Positions 1 through 8,537 of a stretch of 31,216 nucleotides of DNA are shown piece after piece. A program made the position numbers and the translations under genes. The notes below the pieces were generated by a model. It had not been told where the DNA came from. It worked only from the letters and a program-made list of their open reading frames with translations, and searched no databases. This stretch comes from Lachnospiraceae bacterium. Lineage in GTDB: Bacteria > Bacillota > Clostridia > Lachnospirales > Lachnospiraceae. Location of the stretch: positions 1 through 31,216 of the forward strand of contig CAAGSD010000055.1 of assembly GCA_900772845.1 (NCBI GenBank). The letters are read 5' to 3'. How positions within the stretch are numbered: position 1 is the stretch's first letter; every line of letters starts with the position of its first letter.

Positions 1-1
1 A

Positions 2-592
2 TCCAAGCTGCCGTTCCGGAGCCAGTTCCGTACGTTTTTCTTAAGTCCCATGATGGTGCCGGTGGCTTCCATTGTGTTGATCTGGCAGGTATTGTTCCAT
101 TATAATGGTGCAGTCAATGACATCTTAGGTGTATTCGGTGTGGAGAAGATCGACTGGCTGAAATCCAGCTATTCCATCATTGTTATCGTAATCTTGTTTT
201 TGTGGAAGAATCTGGGATACAACATGATCCTGTTTATGGCAGCCCTGGCCAGTATTCCCAACGATCTTCTGGAAGTGGCGAGACTGGAGAGCGCAACGCC
301 GTTGCAGACTTTTTTTTATATCAAGATCCGGTATCTGTCCTCGACATTTTTATTCGTGACGATCATGTCCCTGATCAGCTCCTTTAAGATCTTCCGTGAG
401 ATCTACCTGCTGACCACGGACTACCCTTATGACTCCATCTATATGCTGCAGCATTTTATGAACAATAAGTTCAAGAGCCTGGATTATCAGACGCTGTCTG
501 CGGCTGCGATTCTGATGTCCTTAGTTATGATCGTGATCATCGGACTCCTGTTTGCAGTGGAGAATCATTTCGGAAAGGATGTGGAAGGCTGA
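2..592 (+). CDS. Sugar-type ABC transporter permease (MalF/UgpA-like), 5' truncated by window edge
   Basis: The reading frame is open from base 2 with no start, so the N-terminus lies outside the window. About 196 residues remain of a family that is usually 290-310 long. At least four hydrophobic membrane segments are visible. A cytoplasmic coupling loop resembling the EAA motif follows IPNDLLEVARLESATPLQ, where the ABC ATPase would dock; the usual EAAxxDGA is altered to EVARLESA. In the family, this protein pairs with a second permease and an extracellular binding protein to import sugars or glycans. Its stop overlaps the start of the next permease by one base (TGATG), a sign of translational coupling. 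The ATPase gene is not in the window. The family call is firm; the substrate is unknown. Confidence 0.9.
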   Translation, partial: SKLPFRSQFRTFFLSPMMVPVASIVLIWQVLFHYNGAVNDILGVFGVEKIDWLKSSYSIIVIVILFLWKNLGYNMILFMAALASIPNDLLEVARLESATPLQTFFYIKIRYLSSTFLFVTIMSLISSFKIFREIYLLTTDYPYDSIYMLQHFMNNKFKSLDYQTLSAAAILMSLVMIVIIGLLFAVENHFGKDVEG

Positions 593-1569
593 TGGAACAG
601 AATAACCTGGGGACACCGGCAGACACCCCGTCCAGAAGCCCGGTATCACGGGAAAGAAAGCGGGCAGCCGGGTACAAACGCAGAAAAAAAATATTTGAAA
701 ATATCCGTATCAGCATTGCAACAGTGATCGCAGCGTTTTTTGCCATCCTGTTTCTGATGCCGATCGTTTTGACGATCACCAACTCTTTCATGTCATCTTC
801 GGAAATATCAGCGAACTATGGTTCGGTATTTGCCACAAATGATAAGGGTGGTAAGGTCTATATTTCCGAAAAGGTGAATTTGAAATTTATTCCGGATATT
901 GTATCCTTCAGCCAGTATTCCACAGTACTTTTGAAAAGTCCGGAATATCTGCTGAAATTCTGGAATTCCGTGATCCTGGTGGGACCGATCGTGTTTTTCC
1001 AGCTGCTGGTGGCATCGCTGGCATCCTACGGGTTTGCAAGGTATACAGGAAAACTCAGGTCGCTGGTATTTTTCTCTTATGTGATCTTAATGCTGATGCC
1101 GTATCAGGTAACGCTGGTTCCCAATTATCTGGTGGCGGAATGGATGAATATCTTAAATACTTACTGGGCCATCTGGCTTCCCGGCATCTTTTCTCCCTTT
1201 GCAGTCTATCTGCTGACAAAGTTTATGAAGAGAATTCCGGTAGGAGTCATGGAAGCAGCACAGATCGACGGTGCCGGAGAGTGGCAGATCTATCGGCTGA
1301 TCTGCATGCCCCTGTGCAAAGGAGCACTATGCTCGGCGGCTATTCTGGTATTTATCGATTACTGGAACATGGTAGAGCAGCCGCTGATTCTGTTAGCGGA
1401 CGCAGAGATGCATCCGTTGTCCGTATTCTTAAGCAAGATCAATTCCGGCGAGATCGGACTGGCATTTGCAGTGGCAACGATCTATATGGTGCCAAGCCTT
1501 CTGGTGTTTCTCTACGGAGAAGAATATCTGGTGGACGGTATCACCTATCAGGGCGGTGTCAAGGGATAA
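592..1569 (+). CDS. Sugar-type ABC transporter permease (MalG/UgpE-like)
   Basis: This 325-residue inner-membrane permease is the partner of the upstream gene. The N-terminal 38 residues are basic and cytoplasmic. The first membrane segment lies near residues 42-64, and several more follow. The EAA coupling loop (EAAQIDGAGEWQIYRL) begins at residue 221 and is close to consensus, unlike the loop of the partner. The extracellular loop after the first segment (about residues 68-115) is longer than in most MalG proteins. A GGAAGG site ends 3 bases before the ATG, which overlaps the upstream stop. The next gene follows after 58 bases, so the two are probably in one operon. The family call is secure; the transported compound cannot be told from sequence. 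Confidence 0.93.
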   Translation: MEQNNLGTPADTPSRSPVSRERKRAAGYKRRKKIFENIRISIATVIAAFFAILFLMPIVLTITNSFMSSSEISANYGSVFATNDKGGKVYISEKVNLKFIPDIVSFSQYSTVLLKSPEYLLKFWNSVILVGPIVFFQLLVASLASYGFARYTGKLRSLVFFSYVILMLMPYQVTLVPNYLVAEWMNILNTYWAIWLPGIFSPFAVYLLTKFMKRIPVGVMEAAQIDGAGEWQIYRLICMPLCKGALCSAAILVFIDYWNMVEQPLILLADAEMHPLSVFLSKINSGEIGLAFAVATIYMVPSLLVFLYGEEYLVDGITYQGGVKG

Positions 1570-1627
1570 GCCCGGAACTAAGACAAAACGGCAAATAAGG
1601 ACAGTAAGAGGATAGAGGAGAGCAAAA

Positions 1628-3343
1628 ATGAACGAAAACGGTGGAAAAAAGAGAAAAGAATGGGTGAAAAATGCAGCGATCGTATTTCTGGCAGTTATGC
1701 TGGTGCTGACTTTTTTCTCCAATACCTTTATGAATTATTCCCTTCCGGAGGTGGCGGCACAATATGTACAGTCCGGTACCATCACAGCGAAGATCCGCGG
1801 AACCGGTACGGTGGAGAGCGGGGATCCCTATAACGTGAAGATCAATGAGACCCGTACGATCTCCAGTGTCCTGGTGAAGACCGGCGACAAGGTAGAGAAG
1901 GGCGATATGCTGTTTTTGCTGGAGGACAAGGAGAGTAAAGAACTGAAAGATGCGCAGGCAGCGTTGGATAAAGCAATGCTGGATTTTGAACTGGCATTGC
2001 TGTCCGGAGATATTTCCAACTCTACCTTTCAAAATGTACAGAACGGAAAAATTTCATCTGTAAATACGTATCAGAGCCGGATCCTGGCTGCGGAAGCAGA
2101 AATTGACAAATGGCAGAACAAGGTGGATGAAGCTACAGATGCCATCAATCAGCTGAAAACTTCGCAGGTCAATGTGGATGCCAGCGGCACTCCGGATGTG
2201 AGCTCCGAACAGGCAAAAGTGGATACAGCCCAGGCGGTTTTAAACAGGGATGAAGTCAAACTAGCCAAAGACAAGGTCAGTGAATGGCAGGCTGCGCAGG
2301 CCACCTGTCAGGCAACAATCGATAAATATAATGAGAATATTGCAAGCACGGTATCCGGCAATGGCTTTGCCAATCAGGTGACAGAAGAGGAATATCGGCT
2401 GGCAGTACAGAACAAGAACCGCTATCAGGAGTTGATCGACGGAAAACAGGGCATTCTCAATGATGCAGACAAGGTAAGAGCATATAATGAGAAAGTGAAT
2501 GCTTTGTCAGAGGCAAACAAAGAACTGGCAAATAAGCAGAACAGCAAAGAAAACAGTACGAATTCTATAACGATACAGACCCAGACCTGGCAGACAGAGC
2601 TTGACAAACGAAATATTCAGCTGAAAGCAGCACAGGATACCAAGGAACAGCTTCTGAAAGATATTTCTTCGGAGTTAAACCTGGACTATCAGTTAGACGA
2701 GCTGCAGAAGCAGAGGGATGATATCGCAGAAATGGAAGAGAATGCTGTAGGTGCCGGTATTGAAGCACCTATCTCCGGAACCATCACCAGTGTAACGGTC
2801 AAGGCAGGAGACGAGGCACAGCCGGATAGCGTACTGCTGACCATGCAGCCGGAGGGCAAGGGCTTTACCATGAGCTTTTCCGTAACCAACGATCAGGCGA
2901 AGCGCCTTTCTGTAGGAGATAAAGCGGATCTGGTGAACTCCTGGAGATATGATGATATGGATATCACTTTATCCAGCATTAAGCCGGACACCACGGATCC
3001 CGGACAGAAAAAGCTGCTGACCTTTGATATCACAGGGGATGAAGTGACCGCCGGGCAGTCATTAAATGTATCTGTGGGACAGAAGAGTGCCAACTACGAT
3101 CTGATCGTACCTAACAGTGCCATCCGGGAGGATAGCAATGGTAAGTTTATCCTGATCGTGGAATCCAAGAGCAGTCCCTTAGGCAACCGTTACGTGGCAA
3201 CCCGTGTGGATGTAGAGGTACTGGCAAGTGATGACACCCAGTCTGCGGTGAGCGGAGCTTTATATGGCTATGAATTTGTCATTACGACATCTACCCAGCC
3301 GGTAGAGGCAGGAAAGCTGGTCAGACTGGCAAATAATTCATAA
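1628..3343 (+). CDS. HlyD/MacA-like adaptor (membrane fusion) protein with long coiled coil
   Basis: This 571-residue protein has one N-terminal membrane anchor (about residues 15-33), then a lipoyl-like half motif around residues 58-100, with GTVESGD and VKTGDKVEKGDMLF. A long Gln/Lys/Glu/Ala-rich region (about 100-375) looks like an alpha-helical hairpin. The second lipoyl half at about 377-410 holds APISGTITSVTVKAGDEA, and C-terminal beta-barrel domains follow. Family members link an exporter (RND or MacB type) to other envelope parts. In Gram-positive bacteria, YknX-like versions work with MacB-like permeases. Here it sits directly behind two importer-type permeases and before a MacB-core protein, which is an odd partner set. 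RBS AGAGGAG is at 1614-1620. Its role in this operon is not known. Confidence 0.9.
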   Translation: MNENGGKKRKEWVKNAAIVFLAVMLVLTFFSNTFMNYSLPEVAAQYVQSGTITAKIRGTGTVESGDPYNVKINETRTISSVLVKTGDKVEKGDMLFLLEDKESKELKDAQAALDKAMLDFELALLSGDISNSTFQNVQNGKISSVNTYQSRILAAEAEIDKWQNKVDEATDAINQLKTSQVNVDASGTPDVSSEQAKVDTAQAVLNRDEVKLAKDKVSEWQAAQATCQATIDKYNENIASTVSGNGFANQVTEEEYRLAVQNKNRYQELIDGKQGILNDADKVRAYNEKVNALSEANKELANKQNSKENSTNSITIQTQTWQTELDKRNIQLKAAQDTKEQLLKDISSELNLDYQLDELQKQRDDIAEMEENAVGAGIEAPISGTITSVTVKAGDEAQPDSVLLTMQPEGKGFTMSFSVTNDQAKRLSVGDKADLVNSWRYDDMDITLSSIKPDTTDPGQKKLLTFDITGDEVTAGQSLNVSVGQKSANYDLIVPNSAIREDSNGKFILIVESKSSPLGNRYVATRVDVEVLASDDTQSAVSGALYGYEFVITTSTQPVEAGKLVRLANNS

Positions 3344-3386
3344 CGTGTCTCAGACAGAATCTTATAGGAAGGAAGAAACAGATCAG

Positions 3387-4577
3387 ATGTTTCGGATTCG
3401 AATACAGAATAAAAAGAAGTGCATATGGTATGTCAGTGCAGTAGTCTCCTTCCTGCTGTTCCTGCTATTGAATCTATGGTGTGATCATCTGGTCAATATG
3501 CAGGATGCCCAGCAGATGGCCGGACGATGGAGTGAAAAAAAAGATGTGGCGCAGATCAGCTGCTTTTTCTCCTCCAAGGCGGAAGTGACGGAGGATACCA
3601 TTCAAAGTTTTGAATATTCGCTGAAAAATGTGCTTCAGGAGGCTTCTATTACAGAAACCTCCGAGAACCCCAGTGCGAGACTCTGGGTGGATGCCTACAG
3701 TGCGGACGGCAAGATCACTCTGGTCAACGGGAAAAATACGCTGGATGCCAATGCCATTGGTATTGGCGGAGACTTTTTTATGTTCCATCCATTGAAACTG
3801 ATCACCGGCTCCTATTTTTCCGGTAATGATCTGATGCAGGATTATTGTATCATTGACCAGGATGCGGCCTGGCAGCTGTTCGGCTCCAATGATGTGGTGG
3901 GAATGACGGTATATATCGGCAATGTACCCCATATCGTCACCGGTGTGGTGCAGCGCCCGGACAGTAGAATGGACAAAGCGGCGGGACTGAATTCCACGGT
4001 GGTCTATGTGTCTTATGAGACACTGTCGGCTTATGGTACGAATAACGGGATCAACCATTACGAGATCGTGATGCCGAACCCTGTGGATGAGTTCGCCTAC
4101 GACAAAGTAAAAGAAGGAATCGGGATAGACGAGAAAAACGTTGAGATCGTGGAAAACAGCAGACGTTATTCTCTGCCCAACCGGATCAAAACAATCCTTG
4201 CCTTCGGTACCCGTTCCATGAATGGCAAAGCCATCATCTACCCCTACTGGGAGAATCTGGCGAGAGGCTATGAAGACATGATTGCATTATTTACGGTATT
4301 TATGCTGCTTTTGTTGTTATACCCGGTAGTGACAATCCTCTGGTGTTTTGTACACTGGTGGCGTCATAAGGGCTGGACTTTGAAGGATGTATGGCATACC
4401 GGTAAGGATAAGGCAGAGCGGGCTGTGGAACGCCGCAGGGAGAAAAAGCACTCCCACAAGGAGAGGGATGTCCTGGAGGAACTGGAACGGGAGCTGGAGG
4501 AAGACCCTTATGCAGACAGTGAATTCTCCTGGCTGACGGATGAACCGAAGACACCGGAGGAGACAAAAGAGGAATAG
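3387..4577 (+). CDS. Membrane protein with MacB-like extracellular core domain, no FtsX permease domain
   Basis: From the start chosen here the protein has 396 residues. One membrane segment lies near residues 12-31, an extracellular domain spans about 32-295, a second segment lies at about 298-322, and a highly charged Lys/Arg/Glu-rich cytoplasmic tail follows. The extracellular part contains a pattern typical of the MacB periplasmic core: GSYFSGNDLMQD, then DQDAAWQLFGSNDVVGMTVY and VTGVVQ. The other membrane segments of MacB/FtsX are absent. An in-frame GTG at 3345 would add 14 residues but has no nearby ribosome site, whereas AGGAAGGAAG at 3367-3376 precedes the ATG at 3387, so I prefer 3387. 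It follows the adaptor gene closely and is probably its partner. The domain call comes from motif reading only. Confidence 0.72.
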   Translation: MFRIRIQNKKKCIWYVSAVVSFLLFLLLNLWCDHLVNMQDAQQMAGRWSEKKDVAQISCFFSSKAEVTEDTIQSFEYSLKNVLQEASITETSENPSARLWVDAYSADGKITLVNGKNTLDANAIGIGGDFFMFHPLKLITGSYFSGNDLMQDYCIIDQDAAWQLFGSNDVVGMTVYIGNVPHIVTGVVQRPDSRMDKAAGLNSTVVYVSYETLSAYGTNNGINHYEIVMPNPVDEFAYDKVKEGIGIDEKNVEIVENSRRYSLPNRIKTILAFGTRSMNGKAIIYPYWENLARGYEDMIALFTVFMLLLLLYPVVTILWCFVHWWRHKGWTLKDVWHTGKDKAERAVERRREKKHSHKERDVLEELERELEEDPYADSEFSWLTDEPKTPEETKEE

Positions 4578-4620
4578 CAGTCGTAAAACAACAGACACAG
4601 ACAAGAAAAGGAGAGGGAGA

Positions 4621-7125
4621 ATGAAAAAGAAAGGGAAAAAACTGATCAGTATCGCATTGACCATGGCAATGATCGCAGGTCTGAGTGCCTGTGGAAAGGG
4701 TAACGGCGGGAACGGAAACGGTGGTAGCAGTGCGGTCGATTCCGGGCTGGCAAAACAGTATGTGTTTAAGGAGCAGGCTCTGGAACTCGGAATGGATCCA
4801 GGGAATACGAATATTGACCTGCTGACCAGAAAGGGAGATACGGTTTACCTTCTGTTTGAGACCTATGACTATTCCGAGAACGGCAATCAGAGTATGCTGA
4901 ATCTTACTACAATGAAACCGGACGGTACCGTCATCGACACCGTAGAACTGCCTATGTGGAAGGAAGGAGAGGCTCCGGCGACTCCGGCACCTGCACAGGG
5001 CGGTGAGGCTTCAGGGGACGGAAATGAAGCAGTGCCTCTTACGGAGCAGGAGGTCAGCACACAGGATATTGCAGCAGCGGATATGGATGTGGTAGATGCC
5101 CCGGCAGGGAACAGCAGTTATACATACACATCGATCAACAATTGCACGATTGGTTCGGATGGAAATGTCTACGGAATACGCAATTACTATTGTGAGACAT
5201 ATTTCGAAGACGATTACAACAGTACGAATGATTATGCATTACTCTGCTGGAGCGCGGATGGGACTATCTTATGGGAAGCTGATCTGAATGATATGAATAC
5301 AGAAGAAAGCTATTCCTGGGTACATAGTATCATCCCCAATGAGGATGGAACTCTGACACTGCTGTTAAGCGGTGATAAAATAGAGAAATGCACTGTGACG
5401 GAAGAGGGTATCACAGACCGGAAGGAGCTGCCGGAGGCAGCAGCAACACTTTTCAACAATGCAAGCTCGAATATCATTACGCCGGATGGCAAGCTGCAGA
5501 TCATCTATTATGATGAGAGCAATTACACGGATATGTATATCGCTTCCTATGATCCTGCAACAGATGAGGTATCGGAGGGAATAAAGCTTTCCTCGACACT
5601 GACCAACGGCGGTTATTACAATATGGTACCCGGAGACGGTGACATCATGTATTATGCTGATAGTAACGGCCTGTTCAGTTATAATGTGCAGACACAGGAG
5701 TCGAAGCAGATCATGAGTTATATCAATTCGGATCTGGCTGCCGGCAGCCTGAACAATTTCCTGGTACTGGACGAAGAACAGTTCCTGGGCTTCTACTATG
5801 ATTATAACGAAGGTAAAATATGCGGCGGTCTGTTCACCCACGTGAAGCCGGAGGATATCAAGGACCGGATCGTCCTTACACTGGCCGGTAACTATATCGA
5901 CTATGATCTGAAGAGAAGAGTGGTAGAGTATAATAAGTCCGGTGACACCTACCGTATTGTAGTCAAGGAATACAGTACCTACAACACATCAGAGGATTAT
6001 AGTCTCGGTGTGAAGCAGTTAAATAATGATATCATCTCCGGAGGAATGCCGGATATTCTGGTCGTGGACAACAATATGTCAATGGACAGCTATATTGCCA
6101 AGGGACTGGTGGCAAATGTGGATGACCTCATTGCCAGGGACGAGGAATTATCGAAAAACGAATATCTGCAGAATGTCTGGGATGCATACCGTGTGGACGG
6201 TAAACTGTACTATGTGATTCCTTCCTTCTATATCTCTACTATGGTAGGAAAAGAATCTATTTTCGGTGACCGCACCTCTATCACCATGGAAGAGCTGCAG
6301 ACGATCCGGGATACCATGCCGGAAGGAACCGCACTCTTCAGTGATGAGACCAGAGACAGTTTCCTGTATACCATGATGAATTATTGTGGCAGTGATTTCG
6401 TGGATGTATCCACCGGAAAATGTGCATTTGATACGGATAATTTTGTGGCAATGCTGACCTATGCAGCCGAACTGCCGGTAGAGTATGGAGAGGATTACTG
6501 GGGAGAGGATTACTGGAATAACTATGAATCCCAGTTCCGTGAGGACAGAACCCTGTTGGATGGCATCTCCATCAGCAACATCCGTGATCTGAACGGTACG
6601 ATCAACGGTGTCTTCGGTGAGGATATCTCCTTTGTGGGCTTTCCGACCGATGGAGACATGGGATCCATATTATGGGCAGGTAACAGGATGTATGCCCTGT
6701 CTGCAAAATCCAAAAACCTGGACGGTGCATGGGAATTCCTGCGCTACTATCTGACACAGGAATATCAGGATAAGATACAGGAACAGGAATACAATCTTCC
6801 GGTACTTCGCAGCACCTTTGAGAAGAATGTGCAGGATGCTACGAAGAAGCCGTACTATATGGATGAGAACGGCAACAAAGTGGAATACGATGAGACCTAT
6901 TACATCAATGGGGAGGAAATATTGCTGCCGCAGCTGACACAGGAGCAGGTGGACAGGATCGTAAGCTTTGTGGAAAGCGTGAACAAGAGGGGATACTATA
7001 ATGAGGCAATCTCCAATATCATTTCGGAAGAAGCCGGAGCATACTTCTCAGGACAGAAGAGTGCGAGGGATGTGGCAGGTGTCATTCAGAGCCGTGTACA
7101 GGTCTATGTAAACGAGAACAGATAA
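4621..7125 (+). CDS. Lipoprotein: repeat-rich N-terminal half fused to ABC sugar-type solute-binding domain
   Basis: This 834-residue protein carries a lipoprotein signal peptide (LSAC, Cys24) and a Gly/Asn-rich linker. Residues about 40-410 show six or so repeating beta-strand units with Asp/Gly turns (for example PDGTVIDT, SDGNVYGI, ADGTILWE, PDGKLQII), which suggests a beta-propeller. An Ala/Pro/Gly/Glu-rich stretch interrupts it near residues 118-165. From about residue 415 to the end it resembles family-1 extracellular solute-binding proteins, with MPDILVVDN, a hinge region and WAGNRMYALSAKSKNLDGAWEFLRY in shorter pieces. ORF extension upstream to 4540 is possible, but AAAGGAGAGGG at 4606-4616 and the signal peptide fix the ATG at 4621. 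It should feed the two permeases upstream. Ordinary binding proteins are about 420-450 residues, so the N-terminal half is an addition. Confidence 0.88.
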   Translation: MKKKGKKLISIALTMAMIAGLSACGKGNGGNGNGGSSAVDSGLAKQYVFKEQALELGMDPGNTNIDLLTRKGDTVYLLFETYDYSENGNQSMLNLTTMKPDGTVIDTVELPMWKEGEAPATPAPAQGGEASGDGNEAVPLTEQEVSTQDIAAADMDVVDAPAGNSSYTYTSINNCTIGSDGNVYGIRNYYCETYFEDDYNSTNDYALLCWSADGTILWEADLNDMNTEESYSWVHSIIPNEDGTLTLLLSGDKIEKCTVTEEGITDRKELPEAAATLFNNASSNIITPDGKLQIIYYDESNYTDMYIASYDPATDEVSEGIKLSSTLTNGGYYNMVPGDGDIMYYADSNGLFSYNVQTQESKQIMSYINSDLAAGSLNNFLVLDEEQFLGFYYDYNEGKICGGLFTHVKPEDIKDRIVLTLAGNYIDYDLKRRVVEYNKSGDTYRIVVKEYSTYNTSEDYSLGVKQLNNDIISGGMPDILVVDNNMSMDSYIAKGLVANVDDLIARDEELSKNEYLQNVWDAYRVDGKLYYVIPSFYISTMVGKESIFGDRTSITMEELQTIRDTMPEGTALFSDETRDSFLYTMMNYCGSDFVDVSTGKCAFDTDNFVAMLTYAAELPVEYGEDYWGEDYWNNYESQFREDRTLLDGISISNIRDLNGTINGVFGEDISFVGFPTDGDMGSILWAGNRMYALSAKSKNLDGAWEFLRYYLTQEYQDKIQEQEYNLPVLRSTFEKNVQDATKKPYYMDENGNKVEYDETYYINGEEILLPQLTQEQVDRIVSFVESVNKRGYYNEAISNIISEEAGAYFSGQKSARDVAGVIQSRVQVYVNENR

Positions 7126-7162
7126 ACGGAAGATAGCACTGCATAAAGCAGCATAGTAAAAG

Positions 7163-7192
7163 ATGGCGGCCTGTTGAAAAACAGGCCGCCAT
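7163..7192. terminator. Bidirectional terminator hairpin between convergent genes
   Basis: A perfect 13-bp stem (ATGGCGGCCTGTT pairing with 7180-7192) has a GAAA tetraloop. It lies between the solute-binding protein gene and the convergent peptidase gene. The minus-strand side is followed by CTTTTAC; the plus side has only TTTAT, so T tracts are modest on both sides. The stem strength and position support a shared terminator. Confidence 0.8.
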
Positions 7193-7207
7193 TTATAGCA
7201 AGGTGCT

Positions 7208-7639
7208 TCAACCAAGGCGGATGGGAATGCCCTGCTTTCGGAGATGTTCTTCCAGAGTCAGTTCGCACCCGTGATCACGGATCCACTGTTTATAGATCCG
7301 GTAATCCGGCATGATGCTTTCCACCATGTTCCAGAAATCCTTTGAATGGTTCATATGAGTCAGGTGGCAGAGCTCGTGGACTACCACATAATCCAGAGGA
7401 CCGGCGGGACCGTAGATCAGGCGGTAATTAAAGGATAAAGTCCCTCTCGAAGAACAGCTGCCCCAGCGGGTCTTCTGATCTCTTATGGTGATGGAGGTAT
7501 AGTGACCGCCAGTGCGTCTGTGGTAGTATTCCACACGGTTCGTAAAGACTTCTCTGGCGGCATTCCGATATCGGTTTTCCAAAGCCTGCAGCCTGCGGAG
7601 CTCCGCAACGGTCAGCGGCTGGTTTTCATATAGATTCAT
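7208..7639 (-). CDS. Small SprT/YgjP-like (DUF45) zinc metallopeptidase
   Basis: The 143-residue protein contains the zinc motif HELCH at residues 88-92 and a third ligand in NHSKDFW (His98). It also has the family signature TRWGSCSSRGTLSFNYRL just before. This matches the YgjP/COG1451 metallopeptidases, whose cellular substrates are largely unknown. The frame can extend to 7735, but the ATG at 7639 is preceded on the minus strand by GAAAGG seven bases upstream, so the shorter form is preferred. Many family members are 200 residues or more; this one lacks most of the N-terminal region and is close to a minimal catalytic core. It converges on the sugar transporter operon and diverges from thiN. 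Confidence 0.85.
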   Translation of the reverse strand: MNLYENQPLTVAELRRLQALENRYRNAAREVFTNRVEYYHRRTGGHYTSITIRDQKTRWGSCSSRGTLSFNYRLIYGPAGPLDYVVVHELCHLTHMNHSKDFWNMVESIMPDYRIYKQWIRDHGCELTLEEHLRKQGIPIRLG

Positions 7640-7720
7640 GAGAGTGCCTTTCGCATACAGGAATGTTGATCCTCTGAATATCTTTGTAAGTTTGAACAGA
7701 TTAAATATACTGCGCATGGC

Positions 7721-7749
7721 TTGAAAAGTAAACACAGAAATTGTAGAAT
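7721..7749 (+). promoter_or_regulatory. Probable sigma-A promoter for thiN
   Basis: TTGAAA at 7721-7726 and TAGAAT at 7744-7749 are separated by 17 bases. Transcription would begin near 7756, exactly where the structured leader starts, about 125 bases before the thiN ATG. Confidence 0.6.
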
Positions 7750-7754
7750 AGTGC

Positions 7755-7829
7755 GTGACGGCCCGCAGACGAAACGTCTGTTTCGGAAATAAGGCCGGTC
7801 ACAAAGCGGCGCAGGCGCATTCATGTGAC
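7755..7829 (+). promoter_or_regulatory. Structured 5' leader of thiN with two competing stems
   Basis: GTGACGGCC at 7755-7763 can pair with GGCCGGTCAC at 7793-7802 (one bulged base), enclosing a CAGACG-AAA-CGTCTG hairpin at 7766-7780. The same GTCACA at 7798-7803 can instead pair with TGTGAC at 7824-7829. The two folds exclude each other. No TPP riboswitch core is recognisable. It may be a regulatory leader or a repeat element. Confidence 0.4.
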
Positions 7830-7880
7830 TTTGGGAATGGCAAGGTGGAACCGTTACAGGAAAGGAAAACAGAAAATACT

Positions 7881-8537
7881 ATGGGTAAATGCATTTTGAT
7901 CGGCGCAGGAGATCTCACGATGGGAGAGCTGTCTGTGACGGAGGAAGATTATGTGATCGCAGTGGATGGCGGCTTAAGCTACTGTGGGATCCTGAATGTG
8001 GAGCCGGATCTGATCATCGGAGATTTTGACTCGATGAGCGAACAGGAGAAGCTTGCTGTGGAACAGTTACAACAGACCGTTCCGGAGAAGATCTGCCGCC
8101 TGCCGGAGTGTAAGGATGACACCGACATGCTGGCAGCTATTAAGCGGGGGCTGGAGCTGGGCTATACCGATTTCCGTATTTATGCGGCCACAGGCGGGAG
8201 ATTCGACCATACCCTGGCAAATATCCAGTGTCTGCTGTATCTCAAAAATCACGGTGCGGTGGGGTACCTGGTAGACGGTACGGGAATGGTGCTGGTACTG
8301 CAGAACGAAGCCGTGCATTTCAGGAAGGAGCTGGAGGGCACCATGTCACTGTTCGCCCTGACGAAGAAGGCAAAAGGCGTGACCATCCGTGGCATGAAAT
8401 ATCCTTTGGAAAATGCCGTGATCACTAACGATTTTCCTATTGGAATCAGCAATGAATTCCAGGGAGAGGAAGCGGAGGTGTCCGTAGAGGACGGTGAACT
8501 GGTATGCATGATCCGGTACTATGAGGATGAAGTATAG
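7881..8537 (+). CDS. thiN: Thiamine pyrophosphokinase
   Basis: This 218-residue cytoplasmic enzyme transfers pyrophosphate from ATP to thiamine, giving thiamine pyrophosphate. Family motifs are present: DGG at 29-31, GDFDS at 47-51, KDDTDM at 78-83 and GGRFDHTLAN at 105-114, followed by the C-terminal thiamine-binding beta domain. The frame is open from 7755, but the N-terminus MGKCILIGAGD is typical of the family, so the ATG at 7881 is preferred. The nearest ribosome site, AGGAAAGG at 7858-7865, lies 15 bases upstream, which is a long spacing. It has its own promoter and leader. The DUF4430/ECF pair begins 80 bases downstream, but I see no thiamine-specific motif there. Confidence 0.92.
   Translation: MGKCILIGAGDLTMGELSVTEEDYVIAVDGGLSYCGILNVEPDLIIGDFDSMSEQEKLAVEQLQQTVPEKICRLPECKDDTDMLAAIKRGLELGYTDFRIYAATGGRFDHTLANIQCLLYLKNHGAVGYLVDGTGMVLVLQNEAVHFRKELEGTMSLFALTKKAKGVTIRGMKYPLENAVITNDFPIGISNEFQGEEAEVSVEDGELVCMIRYYEDEV

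Noticed and set aside
3345..3386. GTG start for the MacB-core protein
   Set aside because: It lies one base after the previous stop and lacks a ribosome site; the ATG at 3387 has one.
7842..7855. T-box-like core (GGTGGAACCG) in the thiN leader
   Set aside because: TGGAACC matches the T-box bulge, but the leader is only about 125 bases and I find no specifier stem or terminator/antiterminator pair. Chance similarity is likelier.
7755..7880. TPP riboswitch before thiN
   Set aside because: The conserved CTGAGA and TGATCTGGATAATGCC-type parts are absent.
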